64,000 nucleotides of DNA, from contig JAUJPF010000020.1 in assembly GCA_030447275.1 (NCBI GenBank), positions 1 through 64,000 on the forward strand, in the 5' to 3' direction. The notes below the pieces were generated by a model. It ran no database searches. It saw nothing but the letters and a program-made list of their open reading frames with translations, and was not told the origin of the DNA. This document shows positions 1 through 9,168 of the stretch, piece by piece (within the stretch, counting starts at the first letter, position 1; each line of letters opens with the position of its first letter). The stretch is from Solirubrobacteraceae bacterium. GTDB taxonomy: Bacteria > Actinomycetota > Thermoleophilia > Solirubrobacterales > Solirubrobacteraceae. The position numbers were made by a program, and so were the translations under genes.

Positions 1-1
1 G

Positions 2-799
2 ATCATCGGCCTCGCCGCCGCGGGCGAGGACCCCGGCGACGCGGCGGCGCAGTACCTCCGCGGCCAGGCGGGCCGGGTGAAGGACCTCGGCGACGTCGAG
101 CGGACGATCCTCGCCCTGCGCGCCGCGGGAGAGCCGGCCGACGACCTCGTCGAGACGCTGCTGCGCGCCCGCGAGCCCGACGGCTCGATCGAGGGGCTCG
201 TCAACCGCACCGCGTTCCTCGTCCTCGCGCTGCGCGTCTCGGGCCGCCCGGCCTCCGACCCCGCGGTGCGGGCCGCGGCGGCCTGGCTCGTGCGCGAGCA
301 GAACCGCGGCGGCGGCTTCGGGACCGCGGGGCGCGGGTCGCCGCCGAGCATCGACGAGACCGCCGCCGTGCTCCAGGCGCTCGTCCAGGCCGGGCGGCGG
401 CGCAGCAGCCCCGCGGTGCGCCGCGCCGGCGCCTGGCTCGTGCGCCGCCAGGGCCCCGACGGCGGGTTCCCGCTGAGCCCGGGCGCGCCCTCCAACGCCC
501 AGTCGACGGCCTTCGCGATCCAGGGCCTCGTCGCCACCGGCCGCGACCCCCGCCGCGTGCGCCGCGACCGCAGCCGGACGCCGATCGCCTACCTCAAGAG
601 CCTCCAGGCCGACGACGGCTCCATCCGCTACAACCGCACGAGCCGGCAGACGCCGACGTGGGTCACCGCCCAGGCGCTGGCCGCGCTCGTCCGCCGGCCG
701 CTCCCCGTCAGGCCCCCTCCGAAGGCCCGCGCTGCGCGCGAGCAAAGGCCGCCGTTCGCCGCGCTGCTCCTCGCCGTGCGGGCAGCGTTGTTCCCATGA
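2..799 (+). CDS. prenyltransferase/squalene-oxidase repeat protein, 5'-truncated by the window edge
   Basis: The reading frame is open from the second base of the window, so only the C-terminal ~265 residues are present. Three repeats of the alpha-alpha toroid family (squalene cyclases, protein prenyltransferase beta subunits) are visible: AAAWLVREQNRGGGFG, AGAWLVRRQGPDGGFP and YLKSLQADDGSIRY, each ending in the Q-x3-GG/GS pattern with a helix before it. No DxDD cyclase motif or zinc ligands appear in this part, so no enzyme activity can be assigned; related actinobacterial proteins are often secreted. The C-terminus is Pro/Arg-rich. Without the N-terminus the signal peptide and exact family remain open. 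Confidence 0.75.
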   Translation: MIGLAAAGEDPGDAAAQYLRGQAGRVKDLGDVERTILALRAAGEPADDLVETLLRAREPDGSIEGLVNRTAFLVLALRVSGRPASDPAVRAAAAWLVREQNRGGGFGTAGRGSPPSIDETAAVLQALVQAGRRRSSPAVRRAGAWLVRRQGPDGGFPLSPGAPSNAQSTAFAIQGLVATGRDPRRVRRDRSRTPIAYLKSLQADDGSIRYNRTSRQTPTWVTAQALAALVRRPLPVRPPPKARAAREQRPPFAALLLAVRAALFP

Positions 800-853
800 C
801 CCGCCTGGGGTAGCGTTGCCCCGACCATTCAGCGACGCTTGTAGGAGACGGCC

Positions 854-1405
854 ATGGCGCACACCCAGCTTGCCGACGTGAGCTCGGCCTCCGCGGTCTA
901 CGGCCGGGGGATGCTCACCGTCCGCGCCGCCGGCGAGGTGCCGGCGTCGTGCTGGCGGGCGCAGATCCGCCAGAGCATCATCGACATCTTCCCGCCGCAG
1001 TTCGAGGCCGTCCGCTTCCGCACGAACTCGATCTGCCTGCAGGTCGTGACGCCCTTCGTGGTGGAGCAGTCGTTCGAGCTGCCCACGGAACCCGGCGAGA
1101 GCGTCGTGCTGCACACCGCCGGCGGGGAGATGGAGGTGCCGGTCGAGCCCCGCGGCTTCAAGCCTGACCCGCGGCCGGCCGCCGAGTACGACGAGGCCGA
1201 GGGGCGCTCCTCGCGCCGCTTCGACCTCGAGGACGCGCTCGAGAAGGCGATCGCCAACCTGCCGCCGGTCGAGGATGCGGTCCCGGACTGGCTCGACACC
1301 ATCGAGGTCGTCGACATCGAGGTGCAGATCGGGGGGATCGCCGGCTCGCGCGACCTCGTCGTGCGCGTCCGCCGGCCACGCTCCAACAGGGGCGGCCAGG
1401 AGTAG
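854..1405 (+). CDS. unrecognised acidic protein, 183 aa
   Basis: A TAGGAG Shine-Dalgarno sequence at about 842-847 precedes ATG 854. The protein is soluble, with no signal peptide or membrane segment. The first ~100 residues are beta-rich. A charged Asp/Glu/Arg linker follows (about 105-135), then a C-terminal segment (about 150-178) with alternating hydrophobics, VVDIEVQIGGIAGSRDLVVR. I do not recognise the family. It lies 48 bp upstream of the transhydrogenase operon but is separated from it by a strong hairpin, so co-transcription is doubtful. Codon use matches its neighbours and there is no sign of transfer. Confidence 0.6.
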   Translation: MAHTQLADVSSASAVYGRGMLTVRAAGEVPASCWRAQIRQSIIDIFPPQFEAVRFRTNSICLQVVTPFVVEQSFELPTEPGESVVLHTAGGEMEVPVEPRGFKPDPRPAAEYDEAEGRSSRRFDLEDALEKAIANLPPVEDAVPDWLDTIEVVDIEVQIGGIAGSRDLVVRVRRPRSNRGGQE

Positions 1406-1421
1406 GCGCCGAGCCGCCGCC

Positions 1422-1450
1422 GGCCGGGGCCGTCGTATACGGTCCCGGCC
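1422..1450 (+). promoter_or_regulatory. hairpin directly before the pntAA start codon
   Basis: GGCCGGGGCCG (1422-1432) pairs with CGGTCCCGGCC (1440-1450) through 11 positions including one G-U, with loop TCGTATA. The ATG of pntAA follows three bases later. It could end transcription of the preceding gene, although no T-tract follows. It could instead be a DNA operator, or an RNA fold that occludes initiation. The loop contains TATAC, a possible -10 element. Confidence 0.5.
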
Positions 1451-1453
1451 CCA

Positions 1454-2572
1454 ATGCAGGTCGGAGTACCGAAGGAGACCGCCGAAGGCGAGCGTCGTGT
1501 TGCGCTCGTGCCGGAGGTCGTCAAGCGCCTGGCGTCCAAGGACGTGCAGGTCGTCGTCGAGCCGGGCGCCGGTCAAGGCGCCCTGCTGCCCGACGACGCC
1601 TTCACCGAGGCGGGGGCCACGATCGGCGACCCGTGGGGCGCCGACGTCGTCGCCAAGGTCGCCGCGCCGAGCCCCGAGGAGATCGGCCGGATCGGCAGCG
1701 ACACCATCCTCGTGGGGTTCCTCGCGCCGCTGACGGCGCCCGACTCCACGCGGGCGCTCGCCCAGGCGGGGACGACCGCGTTCGCGATGGAGGCGATCCC
1801 GCGGATCACCCGCGCCCAGTCGATGGACGCGCTCTCCTCGCAGTCGAACGTCGCCGGCTACAAGGCGGCGCTGCTCGCGGCCACCGAGCTCCAGCGCTTC
1901 TTCCCGATGTTGATGACCGCCGCCGGCACGATCCGCCCGGCGAAGGTGCTCGTCCTCGGCGCGGGCGTCGCCGGCCTCCAGGCGATCGCCACCACGCGGC
2001 GCCTCGGGGCCCAGGTCACGGGCTACGACGTCCGCCCGGAGGTCGCCGAGCAGGTCCGGTCGCTGGGGGCGAAGTTCCTCGACGTCGGCGTCGACGCCGC
2101 TGGCGAGGGCGGCTACGCGCGCGAGCTGACCGAGGACGAGCGCGCCGAGCAGCAGCGCGCGCTCCAGGAGGCGATCACGACCTTCGACGCGGTCGTCACC
2201 ACCGCGCTCGTCCCCGGGCGCCGCGCGCCGATCCTCGTCACCACCGACGCCGTCAACGGCATGAAGCCGGGCAGCGTCGTCATCGACCTCGCGGGGGAGA
2301 GCGGCGGCAACTGCGAGGTCTCGGTCGGCGGCGAGCGCGTGATCCACGACAACGTCACCGTCTACGCGCCGCTCAACCTGCCGTCGACGATGGCCGAGCA
2401 CGCCTCGCAGCTCTACGCGCGCAACGTGATGGCGCTGCTCGAGCTGTTCCTCGGCGAGGACGGCGCGGTCAGCCTCGACTTCGAGGACGAGATCATCGCC
2501 GGCGCGTGCGTCACGCGCGGGGGCGAGATCGTCCACGCCGGCGCGAAGAAGACCGTGGAGGCCGCGGCATGA
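1454..2572 (+). CDS. pntAA: NAD(P) transhydrogenase subunit alpha part 1 (dI, NAD(H)-binding)
   Basis: This is the soluble NAD(H)-binding component of the proton-translocating transhydrogenase, which passes hydride from NADH to NADP+ at the inner face of the membrane. The 372-aa protein starts with the family signature VGVPKETAEGERRVALVPE shared with alanine dehydrogenase. It has the Rossmann nucleotide site VLVLGAGVAGLQAIATTRRL near residue 171. The order pntAA-pntAB-pntB with overlapping stop and start codons is the split three-subunit form. The split architecture separates it from alanine dehydrogenase. There is no clear Shine-Dalgarno; a hairpin occupies the usual position. Confidence 0.95.
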   Translation: MQVGVPKETAEGERRVALVPEVVKRLASKDVQVVVEPGAGQGALLPDDAFTEAGATIGDPWGADVVAKVAAPSPEEIGRIGSDTILVGFLAPLTAPDSTRALAQAGTTAFAMEAIPRITRAQSMDALSSQSNVAGYKAALLAATELQRFFPMLMTAAGTIRPAKVLVLGAGVAGLQAIATTRRLGAQVTGYDVRPEVAEQVRSLGAKFLDVGVDAAGEGGYARELTEDERAEQQRALQEAITTFDAVVTTALVPGRRAPILVTTDAVNGMKPGSVVIDLAGESGGNCEVSVGGERVIHDNVTVYAPLNLPSTMAEHASQLYARNVMALLELFLGEDGAVSLDFEDEIIAGACVTRGGEIVHAGAKKTVEAAA

Positions 2573-2900
2573 GCGGGTTCATCCTTGCCGCGGGCGCCGA
2601 GGGCGGCTCGCAGATCCCGCTGATCATCGAGATCGCGATCGTCGTCCTCTCGGGCTTCCTCGGCTTCCAGCTCATCTCGAAGGTCCCCAACACGCTGCAC
2701 ACGCCGCTGATGAGCGGCACGAACGCGATCCACGGAATCGTCCTGCTCGGCGGCCTGCTCGTGATCGGCGTCGCCTCCGGCTTCGTCAACGACCTGATCC
2801 TCGTCATCGCGATCGCGTTCGGGACGATCAACGTCGTCGGCGGCTTCCTCGTGACCGACCGCATGCTCGAGATGTTCAAGGCGAAGAAGGACGACGAGCA

Positions 2901-2904
<4 letters not shown>
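2569..2904 (+). CDS. pntAB: NAD(P) transhydrogenase subunit alpha part 2 (membrane)
   Basis: This 111-residue membrane subunit supplies the alpha-side helices of the proton channel (dII). Three hydrophobic helices are visible, roughly residues 13-35, 45-66 and 70-92. The stretch SKVPNTLHTPLMSGTNAIHG is characteristic of PntAB. It overlaps pntAA by ATGA and pntB by GTGA, so translation of the three subunits is probably coupled. The length is normal for the short split subunit. Confidence 0.95.
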
Positions 2905-4310
<1,406 letters not shown>

Positions 4311-4412
4311 AGCGTACCGACGGATCACCACGCCACTCCGGGGTCGTCCGTAGCGTCCGCCGAGAAGCGGGCGCTGGAGGCTCGCGTACTAGCGCCCCGA
4401 GCTGGAGTACAG

Positions 4413-4464
<52 letters not shown>

Positions 4465-4561
4465 ACTGCCACACCCCTTCTCGCCCAGAGCGGCGCTGAC
4501 ACTGCCGTACGGGTCACTGGTCCAGACGCCTTGGTCGGCGGAGACGCCCTCTCCGACTTCG

Positions 4562-4567
4562 TAGAGT
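4562..4567 (+). promoter_or_regulatory. TAGAGT -10-like box, 7 nt before the DUF4917 start
   Basis: TAGAGT matches a TANNNT -10 hexamer and is followed by seven bases and then ATG 4575, with no Shine-Dalgarno. This is the layout of leaderless actinobacterial transcripts. No convincing -35 is visible. The same arrangement recurs before six other genes in this window. Confidence 0.4.
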
Positions 4568-4574
4568 TGTCAGG

Positions 4575-5579
4575 ATGGGCCATCCGATCAACGGCGACCT
4601 AGCCACGTGGGAAGACGTGGCCGCGGAATATCGGTGGCGCAACCTCCTCGTGGGCAACGGCCTCAGCGCCCACGTGTGGGAGCGATTTCACTACGACTCG
4701 CTCTACGACGAGGCATGTAATGGCGGATTCCTCGATCCAGACGACCAGTCGCTGTTCGAGGCCTTCGACACTGAGAACTTCGAGTTGGTGCTGTCGGCGC
4801 TGTCGACTTCGATCCAGACGCTCGATGCATTGGGCGAGGAAACCGACGACCTCTTCGCGCGTTACAACAGCGTCCAGGTAGCTCTCGGCGAGGCGGTGAG
4901 GGCTGTCCATCCTGAACTGATGGATTTCCCGGACGACACCCGCGCCGCCGTACGCGCGGCGCTGCGTGAACACCACTTCGTCTTCACAACGAGCTACGAC
5001 CTCATCCTGTATTGGGCGGCCGGCTACGGCGAGACGTTCTCCGGCTTCAAGGACTACTTCTGGTCACGCGGGCTGGAGTTTGAGTCGGACAACGTCGAAG
5101 TCACGGGCCCCGCCACTCGAATTCTCTAGCTCCACGGCGCCCTTCATCTCGTGGTCGACGGCCGCGGCGTAACGCGCAAGCAGAAGCGGACGATGTGGAA
5201 CTTGCTCGAGAAGTTCGGGATGCCGGATCCCGACGATCCGCAAACACGTCCGCTCCTGATCACGGAGGGCTCGTCCGACGACAAGGCCCGGGCAATCGTG
5301 AACAATGACTACCTCTCGTTCGCGCATAAACGGCTGCGCCGGCAGAAGCTCCCGCTCGTGATCTTCGGCCACAGCCTCAGTGACGAGGATCAGCACCTTG
5401 TGGATGCTCTCAACGTGCAACCCCGCCGCCCAATCGCGGTCAGCATGCGGCCGAAAACCCGTCTCGTCAACCGGCGCCGACAGGCCGAAATACGACGTGG
5501 CCTAGCGTCAGAGGACCTCTTCTTCTATGACGCTACGACCCATCCGCTCGGCGAAGCCGCGTTGCGGATCGCTCCGTGA
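4575..5579 (+). pseudogene. DUF4917/SIR2-like defence-type protein interrupted by an in-frame TAG
   Basis: A single reading frame of 335 codons runs through this interval with one internal stop, TAG at 5127-5129 (codon 185). On both sides the sequence follows the DUF4917 (SIR2-like fold) pattern: LLVGNGLS near residue 24, FTTSYDLILYW near 137, then RIL-stop-LHGALHL where the family has Tyr-Leu-His-Gly. Further on come EGSSDDKARAI near 231 and FGHSLSDED near 264. One C-to-G change (TAC to TAG) would explain the stop. DUF4917 genes commonly sit in defence islands, as here. Possibilities are a recent nonsense mutation, a sequencing error or readthrough; a recent mutation or an error is most likely because the downstream half is not eroded. 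Confidence 0.75.
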
Positions 5580-5780
5580 CTAGGTCGTCGGAGCGGCCGA
5601 TCAACGCCCCGGCGACCTCCCTGCTCGTGCCCTCGGCTCCCGAAGCGCCATGCCTGCTCGATCCGCACGCGAACCTAAGCGCGCTGCCGTCTACTCGCAA
5701 GTGCGTGGACGGGGTACGTAGGCGCATCTGCTTAGCGGCGCTCTAGGAAGGTCGCACGTGCAGTGTCGGTCGAACTTCTC

Positions 5781-5786
5781 TACCGT
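5781..5786 (+). promoter_or_regulatory. TACCGT -10-like box before the DUF262 gene
   Basis: TACCGT lies eight bases before ATG 5795, with no Shine-Dalgarno between. The 215 bp between the DUF4917 gene and this point contain no ORF I would support. Confidence 0.3.
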
Positions 5787-5794
5787 CCTCTTCC

Positions 5795-7660
5795 ATGCCC
5801 GAGCAGCGCTACGACGCCGGACGACAGACGATCGGTGCCCTCCTGTCGACGACCAGCCCACGAATCGAAGTTCCGGAGTGGCAGCGTTCCTACACATGGG
5901 ACACCCCACAGGTCGAAGCGTTCTGGCGTGACCTGATCGAGTTCGGGGACCACTACCCGGGCGACAACATCACGGGCGAGGAGTACTTCCTCGGTTCGAT
6001 CGTGCTGGTCGTCGGCGGCGCCACGAATCTTTTGCTTGACGGGCAGCAGCGGCTGGCGACCGCGACGATCCTCCTGTCCGTGTTGCGCGACGAACGCCGT
6101 AAGCACAAGGCCGATGCGGCGACGCGCCTCCAGAACAAGTACATCTCGGACTTCGACGACGCGACGCAGCAGACGACGTACGTCCTGACGCTCAACACCT
6201 ACGACCGAGACTTCTTCAGGGGCGAGGTGCAGGACGAGCCCGCAAATCCGCCCCAGCGACCTCTGCCGGCGCTGAAGTCGCACGCGCTGATGCGGAAAGC
6301 CCGCCATTTCTTCGAGGCGCGCATCCATGAGAACTCTCAGGATCTGGGGGGCGGCGACGCGTCGTTCCGTTGGAATCTGAGGATCCAGCGCGTGCTCTGC
6401 GATCACATGTCGGTCGTCGCTGTGACCTCGTCCGACGAAGACAACGCCGCGGCCGTCTTCGAGACGTTGAACGACCGGGGCATCGGGCTCTCGACCCCTG
6501 ACCTGCTGCGTAACTTGCTACTGCGCCGCGCTCAGGGCGGGGGCGCCCGCGACAGAATCGTTACCGCTTGGCAGACCATCCTGAAGACTGACGACGAGGC
6601 GAGCGTCGAGGAATACCTGCGGCACTTCTGGGTCAGCAAGCGCGGCGACGTGAAGGCGCGGAAGCTGTACCGCGAGATCAAGAGCAAGGTGATCGAGGAG
6701 GACATCGACTCGCTCGAGCTGTCCAACGAACTCGCGAACACGGCTCCGACTTATCTCGACATCGCCCGCGCCCGCGAGGATGACCAGGAACTCCAGGCGT
6801 CGCTCGCCGGCATGCGCGCTCTCGGGGCCAAAGCGCTCTACCCAGCGATGCTCTCCGGCTACGCGGCGATCGGCCAGGACGGCGATCAGTCGAAGCTGCG
6901 CGAGCTAGCGCATGCCCTTGTGTCGTTGTTCGTCCGCTACAACGTAATTGGCGGCCGCGAAACGACGGTCATGGAGAGCACGGTGTACAAGGTCGCCGCG
7001 GAGCTTCGAGAGAATCAGGACTTCGACGCGGCCATCGCCGGGCTAGCGGCGATCGCGCCTGACGCCAAGGACTTCGTAGAGCGTTTCAAGCGCGCGAGCA
7101 TCAGCCGGATCGCGACGGCCCGCTACTTGCTTCGTGAGATCGAGATCGCCAAGCGCAAGACGCAGGAAATGGACGTAAGTGGCACCGCACGGGTGCATGT
7201 CGAGCACATCTACCCGCAGACGCCGCAGGAAGGCCAGCGGTGGCCGAACCACGCCGCGGTCATCAACCGCCTCGGCAACCACACGCTCTTGGGGAAGCGG
7301 CTGAATACGAAGATCAAGAACGCCGACTTCCCGACCAAGAGGAAGGAGGCGTACGAACAGTCCGACATCCTCATGACCAAGGAGCTGTGCGGGTACGACG
7401 ACTGGAGCGCGGAGGCGATCGGGCAGCGCCAAGAAGAGCTGAGCGCCTGGATCATGAAGATCTGGCGCTTCCCGGGGGAGACGACCGACGGCGGCGACGG
7501 CGACGGTAAGGCGGTCGCCCAGGAAGAGCAGGTTGCCGCGGCAGACGGATCCACAGATGGCGCTGCAGCAAACGGGGGTACGACGGTAGGAACCGAGTCC
7601 GGGGATCCGCTGCCCGAGGACGAGGACGCGGAGCAGCTTCCGGAGGTTCCGCAGGGATAG
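5795..7660 (+). CDS. DUF262-DUF1524 (GmrSD-like) modification-dependent nuclease
   Basis: This 621-aa protein fuses two modules. The N-terminal DUF262 domain carries LLDGQQRLAT at about residues 80-89, the ParB/Srx-like nucleotide-hydrolysing signature. The C-terminal DUF1524 His-Me-finger nuclease carries VEHIYPQ at about 469-475, followed by the LGNHTLL and Asn-rich helix (LNTKIKNADF). This is the layout of single-chain type IV enzymes such as GmrSD, which cut phage DNA bearing modified cytosines. The last ~55 residues are acidic low complexity. It overlaps the vsr gene by one base, so the two are probably co-transcribed. The modification recognised cannot be read from the sequence. GC is clearly below the flanks, consistent with horizontal acquisition. 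Confidence 0.85.
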   Translation: MPEQRYDAGRQTIGALLSTTSPRIEVPEWQRSYTWDTPQVEAFWRDLIEFGDHYPGDNITGEEYFLGSIVLVVGGATNLLLDGQQRLATATILLSVLRDERRKHKADAATRLQNKYISDFDDATQQTTYVLTLNTYDRDFFRGEVQDEPANPPQRPLPALKSHALMRKARHFFEARIHENSQDLGGGDASFRWNLRIQRVLCDHMSVVAVTSSDEDNAAAVFETLNDRGIGLSTPDLLRNLLLRRAQGGGARDRIVTAWQTILKTDDEASVEEYLRHFWVSKRGDVKARKLYREIKSKVIEEDIDSLELSNELANTAPTYLDIARAREDDQELQASLAGMRALGAKALYPAMLSGYAAIGQDGDQSKLRELAHALVSLFVRYNVIGGRETTVMESTVYKVAAELRENQDFDAAIAGLAAIAPDAKDFVERFKRASISRIATARYLLREIEIAKRKTQEMDVSGTARVHVEHIYPQTPQEGQRWPNHAAVINRLGNHTLLGKRLNTKIKNADFPTKRKEAYEQSDILMTKELCGYDDWSAEAIGQRQEELSAWIMKIWRFPGETTDGGDGDGKAVAQEEQVAAADGSTDGAAANGGTTVGTESGDPLPEDEDAEQLPEVPQG

Positions 7661-8217
7661 TGACGCCGGCTGTCGAGGCGCGCTACGGTCGCGCCATCGC
7701 GAAGCTGGCAGCATCACCTCCGCCCTCATCGCCAGGCCGCTCGAGGAACATGGCGGCGATCCGTCGGCGAGACACTGCGCCCGAGCGGAGCGTCCGAAGC
7801 CTGCTGCACGGCCGCGGCCTTCGGTTTCGGGTCGATCTACCCGTCCGGCTTCCTGGCCAAAGACCCATCAGACCGGACGTCGCATTCACGCGCCAGCGTC
7901 TGGCGGTGTTCATCGATGGTTGCTTCTGGCACGGTTGCCCCGACCACGGCCGCCGGCCGTCGGTCCGCAACGGGCACTACTGGACACCGAAGCTCGCGGG
8001 CAACGTCGAGCGGGATCGTCGGCACACGTCAGCGCTCGAAGCCGCGGGATGGACGGTAGTGCGCTTCTGGGAGCACCAGCAACCCCATGCGGTCGCGGAC
8101 GAGGTTGCTGAGCTAGTCGCAGCGCTACGCCGAGAGGCTCAGCAGCCAGTCGTCGAGCCCAATGATGCGCCGTCGGTCAAGCTGCTCCTTGAGCAGCGCG
8201 GGTGTCCTCGGCAGTGA
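7660..8217 (+). CDS. vsr: very short patch repair endonuclease (Vsr)
   Basis: Vsr nicks next to T:G mismatches created by deamination of 5-methylcytosine at the site of a partner C5 methyltransferase. Visible motifs are RSRNMAAIRRRDTAPE (28-43), the catalytic Asp in RPDVAF (71-76), FIDGCFWHGCP (84-94) with the metal and zinc ligands, and the closing WTVVRFWEHQ. It matches the methyltransferase encoded nearby on the other strand. GTG 7660 overlaps the DUF262 stop; the first ~27 residues are extra, so an internal start is possible. The last 31 codons are antisense to the end of the restriction gene. Confidence 0.88.
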   Translation: MTPAVEARYGRAIAKLAASPPPSSPGRSRNMAAIRRRDTAPERSVRSLLHGRGLRFRVDLPVRLPGQRPIRPDVAFTRQRLAVFIDGCFWHGCPDHGRRPSVRNGHYWTPKLAGNVERDRRHTSALEAAGWTVVRFWEHQQPHAVADEVAELVAALRREAQQPVVEPNDAPSVKLLLEQRGCPRQ

Positions 8218-9168
8218 CGGCCGGCCGAGCTCGTGGACGACCGCAAGCGCCGACGGGCACACGTGCACGATCGCGTCAAAGAGGTACTGGTTCCCCTCCG
8301 TGTTTGTGGCGTTCGCGACCAGCCGCGCCGGATCGAATTCGTTGGTGATCCAGACGTACTCGAACGGCTCGCGGACCTCGTTCGCGGCCACGTACGTCAG
8401 AAAGTCCCCACGCATCTGCTTCTCGCGATCAGCGCGAACGGACCACTTCGCTGACACGAGGACGCGCCGACCACTAGAGGAGCCCACCCACAAGTCGACC
8501 TTCTCGGTCTTGTCGTCTGCACGCATTGCGCGGAAGCCAGGGATGGCCTCGATCGGCGTCTGTGTCCCGAGGTGCTCGGGGGGGACCGGCAGTCTCTTCA
8601 CGACACCAGCCAGCACGTCCTCGAAGCCGCGGCCAAGAAGGTTCTTGCGTTTGTTCTCAGACCCGATGTAGGTGCGGACCCGGCGAAGGACGTCCCGGAT
8701 CAAGTCGTCGTCGGGGCGTAGCCGAGGATCGGTAGGCAGCAGCGGCTCGATGAGTTCTCGCAGTTCGGGGTCGTCATCCGGAGCCGGCATCGCGTCTTCG
8801 TAGCGCGCGAGCTGATCGGACGCCCGCGCCCCCCGTCGGTCGCGCCGCGCGGCCTCTTCGTCCGCGACCCGCATGATCACCTGACGAAACATCCAGTCGA
8901 GATGCTCCGCGAGCTCGGTCGCGCTAACGCCGAACTGCTCGGCGAGCCATGCGTGAAACGCGAGCGCCCTGCCGTACCACGGCCGTCCGGGCTGCGCCTT
9001 ATCGGACTCGTAGCAGTGAGCTAGCCCGGTTGTCGCGTCCGCCCACAGCAACAGGCGGTAGACGTCCCTCCAAGCAGTCGACGGGTCGACCTCACGCTCC
9101 CCGAAGTACGCGTCGATTAGGCCGACCCGACTGGGCTGGCTGAAGGGCCCGACGTCTGCTGGGTTCAT
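8125..9168 (-). CDS. type II restriction endonuclease-like protein, partner of the C5 methyltransferase
   Basis: This 347-aa protein overlaps the methyltransferase stop by ATGA, so it is the second gene of a methylase-nuclease operon. A PD-(D/E)xK-like core is visible: GRGFEDVL (179-186), VDLWV (224-228) and VLVSAKWSVRADREKQ (237-252), where Asp225 and Lys241 would be metal-site residues. The segment SAKWSxRADRE recalls the BsaWI-type nuclease families, but I cannot fix the family or the target site. The first ~160 residues are helical. Its 3' end overlaps the convergent vsr gene by 93 bp. The function rests mainly on context plus the motif. Confidence 0.7.
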   Translation of the reverse strand: MNPADVGPFSQPSRVGLIDAYFGEREVDPSTAWRDVYRLLLWADATTGLAHCYESDKAQPGRPWYGRALAFHAWLAEQFGVSATELAEHLDWMFRQVIMRVADEEAARRDRRGARASDQLARYEDAMPAPDDDPELRELIEPLLPTDPRLRPDDDLIRDVLRRVRTYIGSENKRKNLLGRGFEDVLAGVVKRLPVPPEHLGTQTPIEAIPGFRAMRADDKTEKVDLWVGSSSGRRVLVSAKWSVRADREKQMRGDFLTYVAANEVREPFEYVWITNEFDPARLVANATNTEGNQYLFDAIVHVCPSALAVVHELGRPSLPRTPALLKEQLDRRRIIGLDDWLLSLSA

